DNA from: Acidisoma sp. PAMC 29798
Lineage (GTDB): Bacteria; Pseudomonadota; Alphaproteobacteria; Acetobacterales; Acetobacteraceae
Assembly (NCBI RefSeq): GCF_030252425.1
Contig: NZ_CP126994.1
Span: 1,178,001 to 1,242,000, forward strand
DNA length: 64,000 bases
Direction of reading: 5' to 3'
This document shows positions 41,813 through 49,398 of the stretch, one piece after another. The notes beneath the pieces were generated by a model, which saw only the letters and a program-made list of their open reading frames with translations, made no database searches and was not told the origin of the DNA. A program made the position numbers and the translations under genes. Positions within the stretch are counted from its first letter, which is position 1, and each line of letters opens with the position of its first letter.

Positions 41813-42559
41813 TCACGCGTCTTCTATCGTGACCGCCGTCGTCCGGCCACGGGGTTTTGGAGATGGCCGCGTCGCGGCGGGCGGCAGGGACTTGGGCTGG
41901 TAGGCGCACCAGGGCGCGGCATTGCAGCGCCAGCATTCCGGCAGGCGCGCCTTGCAGATATAGCGGCCGTGCAGGATGAGCCAATGATGGGCGTGCATCA
42001 GCATGTCCTTCGGGATACGCTTGAGAAGCCCATCCTCGACCGCGCGCGGCGTCTTGCCGGGGGCCAGGCCCGTCCGGTTGCCCAGCCGGAACAGATGCGT
42101 GTCCACGGCGATCGTCGCTTCTCCGAAAACCACGTTCAGCACCACATTCGCGGTTTTGCGCCCGACGCCCGGCAGCGCCTCCAGCGCGTCCCGGTCATGG
42201 GGCACTTCGCCGCCATGCTGGTCGATCAGCAGCTGCGACAGGCCGATGACGGCGCGCGCCTTGGCCTTCCACAGGCCGATGGTCTTGATGAAATCACCGA
42301 GCCCGGCTTCCCCCAACGCCACCATGGCGGCGGGCGTGCGGGCCTTGGCGAAGAGGGGCCCGGTGGCGCGATTGACTGAGGCATCCGTCGCCTGGGCCGA
42401 CAGCACCACCGAGACCAGCAGAGTATAGGGGTCGGTATAGACCAGTTCGGTCTTGGCCTCCGGCCACGTGTCGTGGAGCGCTTGCATGAAGGGCCGCACA
42501 TTGCGGGTCGGCATATGGGCGGCGCGAATGGGTTTGGCGGGCGGGGGAGTGACGGTCAT
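41813..42559 (-). CDS. nth: Endonuclease III (DNA glycosylase/AP lyase)
   Basis: Removes oxidised pyrimidines from DNA; 248 residues. The helix-hairpin-helix is LPGVGRKTANVVLNVVFG, with catalytic Lys in GRKT and catalytic Asp in AVDTHLFRL. The FeS cluster cysteines are spaced C-X6-C-X2-C-X5-C (CKARLPECWRCNAAPWC). It has an extended basic C-terminus (SLPPAATRPSPKPRGRT). It forms an operon with mnmA and is divergent from the DUF2244 gene, a common alphaproteobacterial neighbour. Confidence 0.97.
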   Translation of the reverse strand: MTVTPPPAKPIRAAHMPTRNVRPFMQALHDTWPEAKTELVYTDPYTLLVSVVLSAQATDASVNRATGPLFAKARTPAAMVALGEAGLGDFIKTIGLWKAKARAVIGLSQLLIDQHGGEVPHDRDALEALPGVGRKTANVVLNVVFGEATIAVDTHLFRLGNRTGLAPGKTPRAVEDGLLKRIPKDMLMHAHHWLILHGRYICKARLPECWRCNAAPWCAYQPKSLPPAATRPSPKPRGRTTAVTIEDA

Positions 42560-42628
42560 GGATCACAATTAGCCCGGACCCTGTGATCGTGCCTGGAGAA
42601 AAACGCCGAAAAGGATCACAGAAGACCG

Positions 42629-43132
42629 ATGTCCGACCCCGCGACCATCCTGTTCACGGCGGAAATTCCCCCCTACCGCAGCCTGTCCGGGCGCGGCATC
42701 ACCATCGTCGTCTGCACCCTCGGCGTGCTCAGCCTGGGGGTGACGACGGTCGCCTGGACCATCGGCGCCTGGCCGGTGGCCGGCTTCTCGGGCCTCGAGA
42801 TTTTTGCCGTGCTGATGCTGTTGCGATGGAACGCACGCGGCGCGCGCAGCATGGAAACGCTGGAATTGACCGAGACGACACTCAGTATCGATCGCGCCGA
42901 TGCCCGTGGCCGGCGCCACCGCCTAACAGTGTCATCCGCCTGGCTGAATGCCGTCTTGGAAGAACCGCCAGGCCGTGTCCCGAGCCTTCTGCTCGTCAGC
43001 CGGCGACGGAGGATCGAGATCGCCAAGGACCTGGGTGAGGAGGAGAAGCGCGACCTCGCGGTTGCCTTGAAGGCGGCGCTGCACCGCCAGCGCCACCCGA
43101 CCTTCGACAACCCGCAATTGCGGGAGGGTTAG
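42629..43132 (+). CDS. DUF2244 domain membrane protein
   Basis: A 167-residue protein with two membrane segments near the N-terminus (GITIVVCTLGVLSLGVTTVAWTIG and GFSGLEIFAVLMLLRW) and a cytoplasmic domain with LELTETTLSIDRADARG, typical of DUF2244. The next segment SSAWLNAVLEEPPGRVPSLLLVSRRRRIEIAKDL is conserved in the family as I know it. The ATG at 42629 lies about 70 bp from the nth start on the other strand. Function unknown; linkage with nth is common in alphaproteobacteria. Confidence 0.88.
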   Translation: MSDPATILFTAEIPPYRSLSGRGITIVVCTLGVLSLGVTTVAWTIGAWPVAGFSGLEIFAVLMLLRWNARGARSMETLELTETTLSIDRADARGRRHRLTVSSAWLNAVLEEPPGRVPSLLLVSRRRRIEIAKDLGEEEKRDLAVALKAALHRQRHPTFDNPQLREG

Positions 43133-43200
43133 GGCGGATAACGCTTCGCTCCTCCGCCCTATACCGTAACGTAGGGTGGAAAAGCGCAGCGCATTCCACC
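43130..43200 (+). repeat. Two REP-like units in tandem
   Basis: A variant unit at 43130-43161 with perfect outer arms TAGGGCGGA and TCCGCCCTA, followed by a full 30-bp unit at 43171-43200 (starts GTAGGGTGGAAAAGCGCAGC, ends GCATTCCACC). They lie between the convergent DUF2244 and lysR genes and overlap the DUF2244 stop codon region. Confidence 0.85.
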
Positions 43201-43206
43201 AAAACG

Positions 43207-44091
43207 CTAAGACTTCTCGGCGATATGGGCGAGCAGGAAGTCCCGGAACACCGCGACGCGCTTGGAGTTCCGCAGCTCCTCCGGATAGACGAAATACACA
43301 TCCACCTTCGGCGCCTTCACGTCGTGCAGCACCTGCACCAGCCCTTCGGTATCGGCGGCGAGGTAATCGGGCAGCACGCCGATGCCGAGACCCGAGCGGA
43401 TGGCCAGCGCCATGCCGTGCAGGTTGTTGATCTCCAGCGCCGCGCGGCGCGGGTTGCCGGGGCGGCGCCCGGCATCCGCCAGCCAGTTGATATCCTCGAC
43501 CGGCGGGCGATAGGCGCCGAAGAGGATGATCTTGTGGTTGTCGAGGTCTTCCGGCGTCTGCGGCGTGCCGTGCTTCTTGATGTAGTCGGGCGCCGCGAAG
43601 ACATTCCAGTGAATGTCCATCAAATGACGCTGCACCAGATCGGGCTGCTTGGGCGGATGCATACGGATCGCGACATCGGCTTCGCGCATCGCCAGATCGA
43701 GATCCCCGTCATCGAGCAACAGCGACATCGTGACTTCCGGATATTGCTCCAGGAAGGCCTGGGCGCGGGAGGCGAGCCAGGTCGAGCCGAAGCCCACCGT
43801 CGTCGTCACCTTCAGGCGGCCGGCCGGCTTTTCCTTGCTTTCCGTCAGCAGCGCTTCGGTCATCGCGAGCTTGGCGAAGACTTCCCGCACCGTACGGTTC
43901 AGCGCCTCGCCCTGTTCGGTGAGGATGAGGCCGCGCGCGTGGCGGTGAAACAGCGGTACCTGCAAAGCCTCCTCCAACGCCGAAATCTGGCGTGAGACGG
44001 CCGACTGGCTGAGGTTCAAGGTATCGCCCGCATGCGTGAAGCTGCCTGCCTCCGCCACCGAGTGGAAAACCCTTAATTTGTCCCAATCCAT
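43207..44091 (-). CDS. LysR-family transcriptional regulator
   Basis: A 294-residue regulator. The winged helix-turn-helix is at residues 1-60 (DKLRVFHSVAEAGSFTHAGDTLNLSQSAVSRQISALE), followed by the periplasmic-binding-like effector domain beginning GRLKVTTTVGFGSTWLA. It lies 78 bp downstream of trxB on the same strand; trxB-lysR linkage is frequent in alphaproteobacteria. The effector and target are unknown; a redox role is possible but only from location. Confidence 0.94.
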   Translation of the reverse strand: MDWDKLRVFHSVAEAGSFTHAGDTLNLSQSAVSRQISALEEALQVPLFHRHARGLILTEQGEALNRTVREVFAKLAMTEALLTESKEKPAGRLKVTTTVGFGSTWLASRAQAFLEQYPEVTMSLLLDDGDLDLAMREADVAIRMHPPKQPDLVQRHLMDIHWNVFAAPDYIKKHGTPQTPEDLDNHKIILFGAYRPPVEDINWLADAGRRPGNPRRAALEINNLHGMALAIRSGLGIGVLPDYLAADTEGLVQVLHDVKAPKVDVYFVYPEELRNSKRVAVFRDFLLAHIAEKS

Positions 44092-44169
44092 GCTGTTCTA
44101 TTCCGATCCAAGCCGAAGGTTCACGCCGGAAGCGGCGCTGGTGGCGAAGCGATAAGGCACGTCTGGTCG

Positions 44170-45141
44170 TTAATACGCCGCGACGGAGGCTTCCGTTGCG
44201 GCGTGATGCGATAGCCACCGTTCCGCGTCGAGCGCCGCCATGCAGCCCGAGGAGGCGGCCGTGACGGCTTGTCGGTAGATTCGGTCCTGCACATCCCCGG
44301 CCGCGAAGACGCCGGGCACAGAGGTATGCGTGTTGCCGGGTTCTGTGCGGATATAGCCATCCTTGTCTAGCGCAATCGCGCCATCAAACACCGCTGTATT
44401 CGGTGTATGACCGATTGCGACGAAGACGCCATCCAAATCGAGAGTCTGGGTCGTGCCGCTGCGCACATGCTTCAGCCGAAGGCCAGTGACCACGGCGGGC
44501 GTGCCCGTGCCTAAAATTTCGTCTACGGAATGATCCCAGATCACGGAAATCTTGGGATTTGCAAAAAGCCGGTCCTGCAAGATGCGCTCGGCCCGCAGAC
44601 TGTCTCGCCGATGCACCAAAGTGACATGGCGCGCGTGGCGGGTGAGGTATAGCGCCTCCTCCACTGCGGTATTCCCGCCACCGATGACGGCGACATCCTT
44701 GCCGCGGTAGAAGAAGCCGTCGCAGGTCGCGCAGGCCGAAACGCCGGCGCCGCGCAGGGCGCGCTCGGAGGGAATTTCGAGCCAGCGCGCGGACGCGCCG
44801 GTCGCGACAATCACCGTGTCGGCCTCGAAGCGATCCCCGGAATCGGACAGGCACACCATCGGGCGGCGCGTGAAATCCACATCCGTAATGATGTCATTGA
44901 TGATCTTGGTGCCCATGGCCTCGGCCTGAGCGGCCATCTGGTCCATCAGCCACGGGCCCTGGATCACGTCGGCGAAGCCGGGGTAATTTTCGACATCGGT
45001 GGTAATGGTGAGCTGGCCGCCCGGTTGCAGACCCGCGACCAGGACCGGTGCCAAGCCCGCACGCGCCGCATAGATCGCCGCTGAATAGCCAGCTGGCCCG
45101 GCGCCGATGATCAGCACCGGGATACGATGAGCCTTAGCCAT
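44170..45141 (-). CDS. trxB: Thioredoxin-disulfide reductase
   Basis: NADPH-dependent FAD enzyme that recycles thioredoxin; 323 residues from ATG 45141. The FAD motif is LIIGAGPAGYSAAIYAAR (residues 10-27), the redox-active CATC is at 137-140, the NADPH motif is VIGGGNTAVEEAL, and the C-terminal ATGDVQD-type motif reads FAAGDVQDRIYRQAVTAASSGCMAALDAE. The upstream extension to 45171 lacks conservation. Divergent from lrp; lysR follows on the same strand. Confidence 0.97.
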   Translation of the reverse strand: MAKAHRIPVLIIGAGPAGYSAAIYAARAGLAPVLVAGLQPGGQLTITTDVENYPGFADVIQGPWLMDQMAAQAEAMGTKIINDIITDVDFTRRPMVCLSDSGDRFEADTVIVATGASARWLEIPSERALRGAGVSACATCDGFFYRGKDVAVIGGGNTAVEEALYLTRHARHVTLVHRRDSLRAERILQDRLFANPKISVIWDHSVDEILGTGTPAVVTGLRLKHVRSGTTQTLDLDGVFVAIGHTPNTAVFDGAIALDKDGYIRTEPGNTHTSVPGVFAAGDVQDRIYRQAVTAASSGCMAALDAERWLSHHAATEASVAAY

Positions 45142-45309
45142 GTCCGAAAATTCCACCGATTCGCGCAACACTAGAATATCGGTGTCACCGAAGCCGAGGC
45201 AAGGAAAAGACTGCGGCGGTGGCGAGGCTTATTGCCGCCATCGCCGGCCGATGAAATAATGTTGCGTCCGCGGCAGGGTTCCCGGCGCAATGGAGTCGTC
45301 TGACCGCCT

Positions 45310-45789
45310 ATGAAGACTGAGCCAAATGACGCCGTCGACTTGGATGCCATCGACCGCCGCATCCTCAATGAACTGCAGGCGGACGGCCGGATCACGAATG
45401 TCGAACTGGCGCGGCGCGCCGGCATTTCGGCGCCGCCCTGTCTGCGGCGGGTGCGCCGGCTGGAGGAGGCGGGGCTTATTCGCGGCTATCATGCCGAGAC
45501 GGAGCCCAGCAAACTCGGCTGGAGCATCACATTTTTCGTCATCGTCGGCCTCGACAGCCAGAAGGAGTCGGTGCTGTCGGGGTTCGAGAAGACCGTGGCT
45601 GGTTGGGAAGAGGTGCGGGAATGCCACATGATCCGGGGTGGCGGGGATTTCCTGCTGCGTCTGGTGGCGCGGGATGCCGCGCATGAGAACGGGCTGACGC
45701 AGCGGCTGACGGGCATCACCGAAGTGAGCCGCGTGCAGACGCTTCAGACCATCCGCACCAGCAAGAACCTCGCCGGCGTGCCGATTTAG
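45310..45789 (+). CDS. Lrp/AsnC family transcriptional regulator
   Basis: A 159-residue feast-famine regulator. N-terminal helix-turn-helix (DAIDRRILNELQADGRITNVELARRAGISAPPCLRRVRRLE) followed by the RAM ligand domain. It is divergent from trxB with 168 bp between, an arrangement I recognise from other alphaproteobacteria. Typical ligands are amino acids; the regulated genes may include its neighbour, but no operator is evident by eye. Confidence 0.94.
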   Translation: MKTEPNDAVDLDAIDRRILNELQADGRITNVELARRAGISAPPCLRRVRRLEEAGLIRGYHAETEPSKLGWSITFFVIVGLDSQKESVLSGFEKTVAGWEEVRECHMIRGGGDFLLRLVARDAAHENGLTQRLTGITEVSRVQTLQTIRTSKNLAGVPI

Positions 45790-45799
45790 AAACTACCAC

Positions 45800-45828
45800 G
45801 TCATCCGCGCATCAAGTGCGCGGGTGAC
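45800..45828. repeat. GTCATC-family hairpin
   Basis: Stem CCGCGCA-TCAAG-TGCGCGG (45805-45823) inside outer GTCA (45800-45803) and TGAC (45825-45828). It is nearly identical to the second hairpin at 9334-9354 and lies between the convergent lrp and gpsA genes. Confidence 0.8.
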
Positions 45829-45834
45829 CAAGGT

Positions 45835-46800
45835 TCATGGATCGATCGTCGCCAGCAGCCGCGCGGTGACCGTGGCCGGATCGGCCATGGCAGCGGCGAG
45901 CCCCTCGAAATAGGCCGACTTCACGCCGTTCCGCTTCAGGAAGGCGAGGAAGGCCAGGATCGACCGGCTGCCCTCGGCCAAAGGCGGCGGCCCAGGCACG
46001 ACCGCGCGCAGGCCAAGACCCAAATCCCGCCCGAAGCGATAGTTGCGCGATTGGGCGGAGGTGCAGGTCAGGATCAGGTCGCCCATCGCGCCCGGCGCCA
46101 TGATGGTTTCCGCAGAACCGCCGAGGTGGGGCAGCAGCCGCCCCACCTCGCGCATGCCGCGTGCCACGTAACTCGCGCGGGTATTCTCTCCCAAATCCAG
46201 GCCCTCGGTCAGACCTGCGCCGATCGCGACGATGTTCTTGGCGACGCCAATGATTTCGAGGCCGCGCAGATCAGCGGTCGCAGTCAGCGCCAGGAGCGGG
46301 CCGCTGAGCCGCGCCGCGAGGGCCGTGCCATGCGCCAGATCGGCGCAGCCGAGGGACATCCACACGCGGTGGCCGGCTTGCATCTCAGCGGCGAAGGTTG
46401 GGCCGGACAGCATGCCGACCGGATGGCCCGGCATGTGCTGACCGATCAGATCGGTGGGGAAGGCGTGCGTCTCGGCGTCCATCCCCTTGACGCAGGACAA
46501 CAGGGTCGCCGCCGGCACAGCGACGCGCGGAATGCGGTCGAGCGTCGTCGCCAGCGCGCCACTCGGCAGCGCGAGGATGACGACACCGTAGCGATTGAGG
46601 TCGATCGCCCTCACGTCTTGGATGAAGCGGTCGATGGACTCGATACCGGGGGACCCGCTGTCCGGCACACGCCGGCTGAACACTTCGATCGCGATATCGG
46701 CGCGGCGATGCAAAGCCATGGCAAGCGCCTGGCCGAAAGCGCCGTAACCGAGGATCAGTAGCCGGAGCGGGGGAACAGCCAGGCTAGAACTGGTAACCAA
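45835..46800 (-). CDS. gpsA: NAD(P)H-dependent glycerol-3-phosphate dehydrogenase
   Basis: Makes sn-glycerol 3-phosphate for phospholipids; 321 residues. Dinucleotide motif ILGYGAFGQALAMALHR near residues 16-32, then MLSGPTFAAEM, the catalytic Lys segment GVAKNIVAIGAGLTEGLDLGENTRA and MGDLILTCTSAQSRNYRFG, all typical of GpsA. The N-terminal GYGAFG replaces the common GxGxWG. The start is probably TTG at 46800, inside the end of ompW; no ATG or GTG is available before the Rossmann motif. Confidence 0.92.
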   Translation of the reverse strand: MVTSSSLAVPPLRLLILGYGAFGQALAMALHRRADIAIEVFSRRVPDSGSPGIESIDRFIQDVRAIDLNRYGVVILALPSGALATTLDRIPRVAVPAATLLSCVKGMDAETHAFPTDLIGQHMPGHPVGMLSGPTFAAEMQAGHRVWMSLGCADLAHGTALAARLSGPLLALTATADLRGLEIIGVAKNIVAIGAGLTEGLDLGENTRASYVARGMREVGRLLPHLGGSAETIMAPGAMGDLILTCTSAQSRNYRFGRDLGLGLRAVVPGPPPLAEGSRSILAFLAFLKRNGVKSAYFEGLAAAMADPATVTARLLATIDP

Positions 46801-47443
46801 TGCCGGCAGCCAGGATCATGGGATTGAGCCGGTCCTTGGCATCGACCGTACCATTGTCGATATGGGCCTGCGCCCCGAGCAGCAGTTGCTTGACATCGAC
46901 ATTGGCGTGCCAGGGACCCGATATCCGGTAATCCGCGCCGATTTCCAGTACGGCACCCACGGCGGTATCGACCGAGAAGTTCTGCACCAGCCCGCCGGCC
47001 GCTTGCTCGCCAAAATAGCTCGTCACGTTCAGACCCGCGCCGACATAGGGATTGAACCGGCTATGGGGGAGCAGGTGATATTGTAAGGTGAGGTCGATGG
47101 GCGCGCTCCAAACCTTGCCGATCATAACATCGCCAAAGGCCGTATTCTTGGCCGAAAGGCTGGACTGCAGAACGCCCGCCTCTCCCTCGATCGCGATATG
47201 ATCAGTCAAGAAATAGGACAGATCGACTTCCGGTGACACAGTCGGATCGACATGAATGCGACCGCCGATGGGTCTGATGCTGGAACTGCTGTCCTCGGGT
47301 ATAATGCCGATGACCCGACCGCGCAGAAGGATGCTGCCGGCTATCAGGCCATCATCATCGGCGGCCTGGGCGATGAACGGAGACGCCGTCATCAGACAGA
47401 CGACCGTGCTTAGAGCGGCAAGTCGTGTCAAAAGCGCCCGCAT
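46784..47443 (-). CDS. ompW: OmpW-family outer-membrane protein
   Basis: An eight-stranded beta-barrel of 219 residues from ATG 47443, with GGAGG just upstream. It has a signal peptide ending FIAQAADDD. Family features: GRVIGIIPEDSSSSI, SPEVDLSYFLTDHIAIEGEAGV, LTLQYHLLPHSRFNPYVGAGLNVTSYF, and the terminal aromatic residue in GIGYQF. OmpW proteins are small porins induced in stress; the substrate is unknown. An in-frame ATG at 47461 is an alternative start. The 3' end overlaps the gpsA start by 17 bp, so they are cotranscribed. Confidence 0.93.
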   Translation of the reverse strand: MRALLTRLAALSTVVCLMTASPFIAQAADDDGLIAGSILLRGRVIGIIPEDSSSSIRPIGGRIHVDPTVSPEVDLSYFLTDHIAIEGEAGVLQSSLSAKNTAFGDVMIGKVWSAPIDLTLQYHLLPHSRFNPYVGAGLNVTSYFGEQAAGGLVQNFSVDTAVGAVLEIGADYRISGPWHANVDVKQLLLGAQAHIDNGTVDAKDRLNPMILAAGIGYQF

Positions 47444-47571
47444 CAGGCCTCCAGAGAACATCGTGTCGAACCGATTCGAGCACGGGGCGCAACCTAGGAG
47501 TAAAATCCGGTGTCGGATAGGCAAAAGCGAGGCCTGTTCAACTCGGTTGTCGAAATGAGAGAGGATCCACC

Positions 47572-48078
47572 TTGAAACTCGTGCCGTTGCTGGTTGCGGT
47601 CGTGCTCGGCGCAGCGACGCCGATGGCGCAAGCCGCTTTGGTCCAACCGGTTCTGCCCGGTTGCGTTACCTCGCCCTTCGGGCCGCGTGTCATTGCCGGT
47701 CAGCCGATTGCCGGTCGCTACCATTGGGGCGCGGATTTGCGCGCGGCAGCGGGGGCGCGGGTGCGCGCCGTGGCGGCCGGCCGGGTTCTGCGCATCGACC
47801 GCAAAGGCATGGGCGGGCTGGAGGTTTTGGTTCAGCATCCTGGGTTCCAGGCCCTCTATTCCCACCTTGGGCTGGTGGCCCCGGCTTTGGCGGAGGGTGG
47901 AACCCGCTTGCGCGCCGGCCAATGGCTCGGTGTCATCGGCCGGTCGGGCCTCACCTTCGGCACGCATCTTTACTTCGAGATCATCGTCGCGGGCCGCCGG
48001 GTCGATCCCGCACCCTATTTGGGCGTGGCCCCCTGCGGTGAAGGGAACAACGCATCGGTGCGGCCGAGCAGCCAATAG
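47572..48078 (+). CDS. M23 family (LytM-like) peptidoglycan peptidase homologue with altered zinc site
   Basis: A secreted 168-residue single-domain M23 protein. A signal peptide ends at MAQAA. H51 and D55 (YHWGADLRA) are the HxxxD ligands, and H98 is in LYSHLG. The usual HxH pair reads THLYFEI: H132 is present but the second ligand position is Y134 instead of His. In LytM the equivalent His binds zinc, so the protein may be weakly active or inactive (as EnvC/NlpD are amidase activators). N-terminal helices for membrane anchoring are absent. It is divergent from ompW. Its last 64 bp overlap the convergent YdcF gene. Confidence 0.9.
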   Translation: MKLVPLLVAVVLGAATPMAQAALVQPVLPGCVTSPFGPRVIAGQPIAGRYHWGADLRAAAGARVRAVAAGRVLRIDRKGMGGLEVLVQHPGFQALYSHLGLVAPALAEGGTRLRAGQWLGVIGRSGLTFGTHLYFEIIVAGRRVDPAPYLGVAPCGEGNNASVRPSSQ

Positions 48079-48788
48079 GCCGTCAGCCCGACCCATTCAT
48101 GGGCCGCGAGATCGACCAAGGCGAGCCGCTCGGGCAGGCTGCCTTCAATTGCTGTCGTGAGTTCGGGCGCCGTTTTGTAGCCGACCGGATAGGGAATGAC
48201 CGACCAGCCGGCGCGGCGAAACAGGCCGACCGAGCGCGGCATATGCCAGGCCGAGGTGACCAGCAGCCAGCGTTGGTCGGGCGTGGGGTTCAGCATCGCC
48301 TTCAGGAAAACGGCGTTCTCATAAGTCGTGCGGGAGCGGCCCTCATAGGTGATGCGGCTCGGGTCCAGGCCCAGTTCGGTGAAGAACCGCGCCGCGACCT
48401 CGGCTTCCGAAGTCTGGCCATGAACCAGCCGACCGTTGCCGCCGGTAAAGGCGAGTTTCGCGGCGGGGTAGCGGCGCGCCAGCACCAGAAACTGCGTCAT
48501 CCGGCCGGCATCGGCGTTGAGGGAGGCTTCGTTGCGCGCCGCCGAAAGCTCGGTATCGACCGCACCCCCCAGGACGATGATGCCATCGACATGGGCGGGC
48601 GGCGTGGTGACTTGCGGAAACCGATCTTCCAGCGGCGCCATCATCAGATCGCCGATCGGCAACACCGCGATGACCGCGAAGGCGCCCAGGGCAAGGGTCA
48701 GGCAAGTCAGCCCGCTCCGTCGACGATGCCGAAAGACCAGCACCAGACCGATCAATGCCAGGATGAGGAGAAGCGTGCTTGGCCGCAA
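48015..48788 (-). CDS. YdcF/ElyC-like DUF218 protein
   Basis: A 257-residue protein with two N-terminal membrane segments and the DUF218 domain (GIIVLGGAVDTELSAARN, KLAFTGGNG, TYENAVFLKAMLN, LVTSAWHMPRSVGLF). Family members act in envelope biogenesis (ElyC) or bind nucleotides; no specific role can be given. The first codon is TTG at 48788, but the frame continues upstream with LLFLISKLIWLLL-like text that completes the first membrane helix and has no ATG, GTG or TTG, so a rare start (CTG or ATT) may be used. It converges on the M23 gene with a 64-bp overlap. Confidence 0.85.
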   Translation of the reverse strand: MRPSTLLLILALIGLVLVFRHRRRSGLTCLTLALGAFAVIAVLPIGDLMMAPLEDRFPQVTTPPAHVDGIIVLGGAVDTELSAARNEASLNADAGRMTQFLVLARRYPAAKLAFTGGNGRLVHGQTSEAEVAARFFTELGLDPSRITYEGRSRTTYENAVFLKAMLNPTPDQRWLLVTSAWHMPRSVGLFRRAGWSVIPYPVGYKTAPELTTAIEGSLPERLALVDLAAHEWVGLTAYWLLGRTDALFPSPQGATPK

Positions 48789-48865
48789 CAGCAGCCAAAT
48801 CAGCTTCGAGATGAGAAACAGCAGCGGCTGTGATCCGTTAGCGGCCCAACCTTAACTGCCCCGCC

Positions 48866-49300
48866 TTAGCTGCACTGGCCGATGACTTTGTTCGCGGCCG
48901 GATAGGCATTGGGGTCTGTGCCCGGCGGCAGGATTTGGATGGAGCGGATATGGCCGACCCAGGTCTTGGCGGCCGTCAGGTGGAATTGGCTAAGATCGCC
49001 ATAATAGCAGCCGTTTTCGATCAGCAGCGTGTGGTCGGCTTGGGTTGGGTCGGCCTGATCGGTCAGGGCGATCCACTGCCCCGTGCCGTTGGAGATCGAG
49101 AAGGCAGGGAAGGGCGCGACCGGCCCACTCGTCGTCACGTCTTCCGAGGCGCCTATGCAGCCGATACCGGCCCAAAGGCGAACGAGGCCCGAGGGCGGCG
49201 TGCCGCAGGCGCTTTGCGCGGAGGCGGCGCCTGCAAAGCCGAGCAGCAAGACGGCGGCGCCGGCCAAGGTGGCGCGGAGGCGGGGGGACGATAGCGACAT
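48866..49300 (-). CDS. Secreted hypothetical protein
   Basis: A 144-residue protein from ATG 49300 (GAAGGAG ideally spaced; an upstream in-frame start at 49315 is worse). It has a signal peptide (TLAGAAVLLLGFAGAASAQ). The mature part has four Cys (ACGTPP, IGCIGAS, ENGCYYG, IGQCS), suggesting two disulfides in a small periplasmic or extracellular protein. No family recognised. It is divergent from chrA across 98 bp. Confidence 0.7.
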   Translation of the reverse strand: MSLSSPRLRATLAGAAVLLLGFAGAASAQSACGTPPSGLVRLWAGIGCIGASEDVTTSGPVAPFPAFSISNGTGQWIALTDQADPTQADHTLLIENGCYYGDLSQFHLTAAKTWVGHIRSIQILPPGTDPNAYPAANKVIGQCS

Positions 49301-49398
49301 GGAAGGCTCCTTCATTCAGTGGCGGCACGCTACTGCGCGGGGCCATTCCAGACAACGCGACGGTGCGTTACCGATTGCTCATCACAGCTCGGCCAGGG

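Noticed and set aside
40188-41903. 571-codon plus-strand frame opposite the phosphodiesterase and mnmA
   Set aside because: Antisense shadow of two well-identified genes; no coherent domain in its translation.
41796-41984. Upstream extension of the mnmA frame
   Set aside because: It overlaps nth and has no homology; ATG 41795 has a good ribosome site and gives the standard SGGVDSS start.
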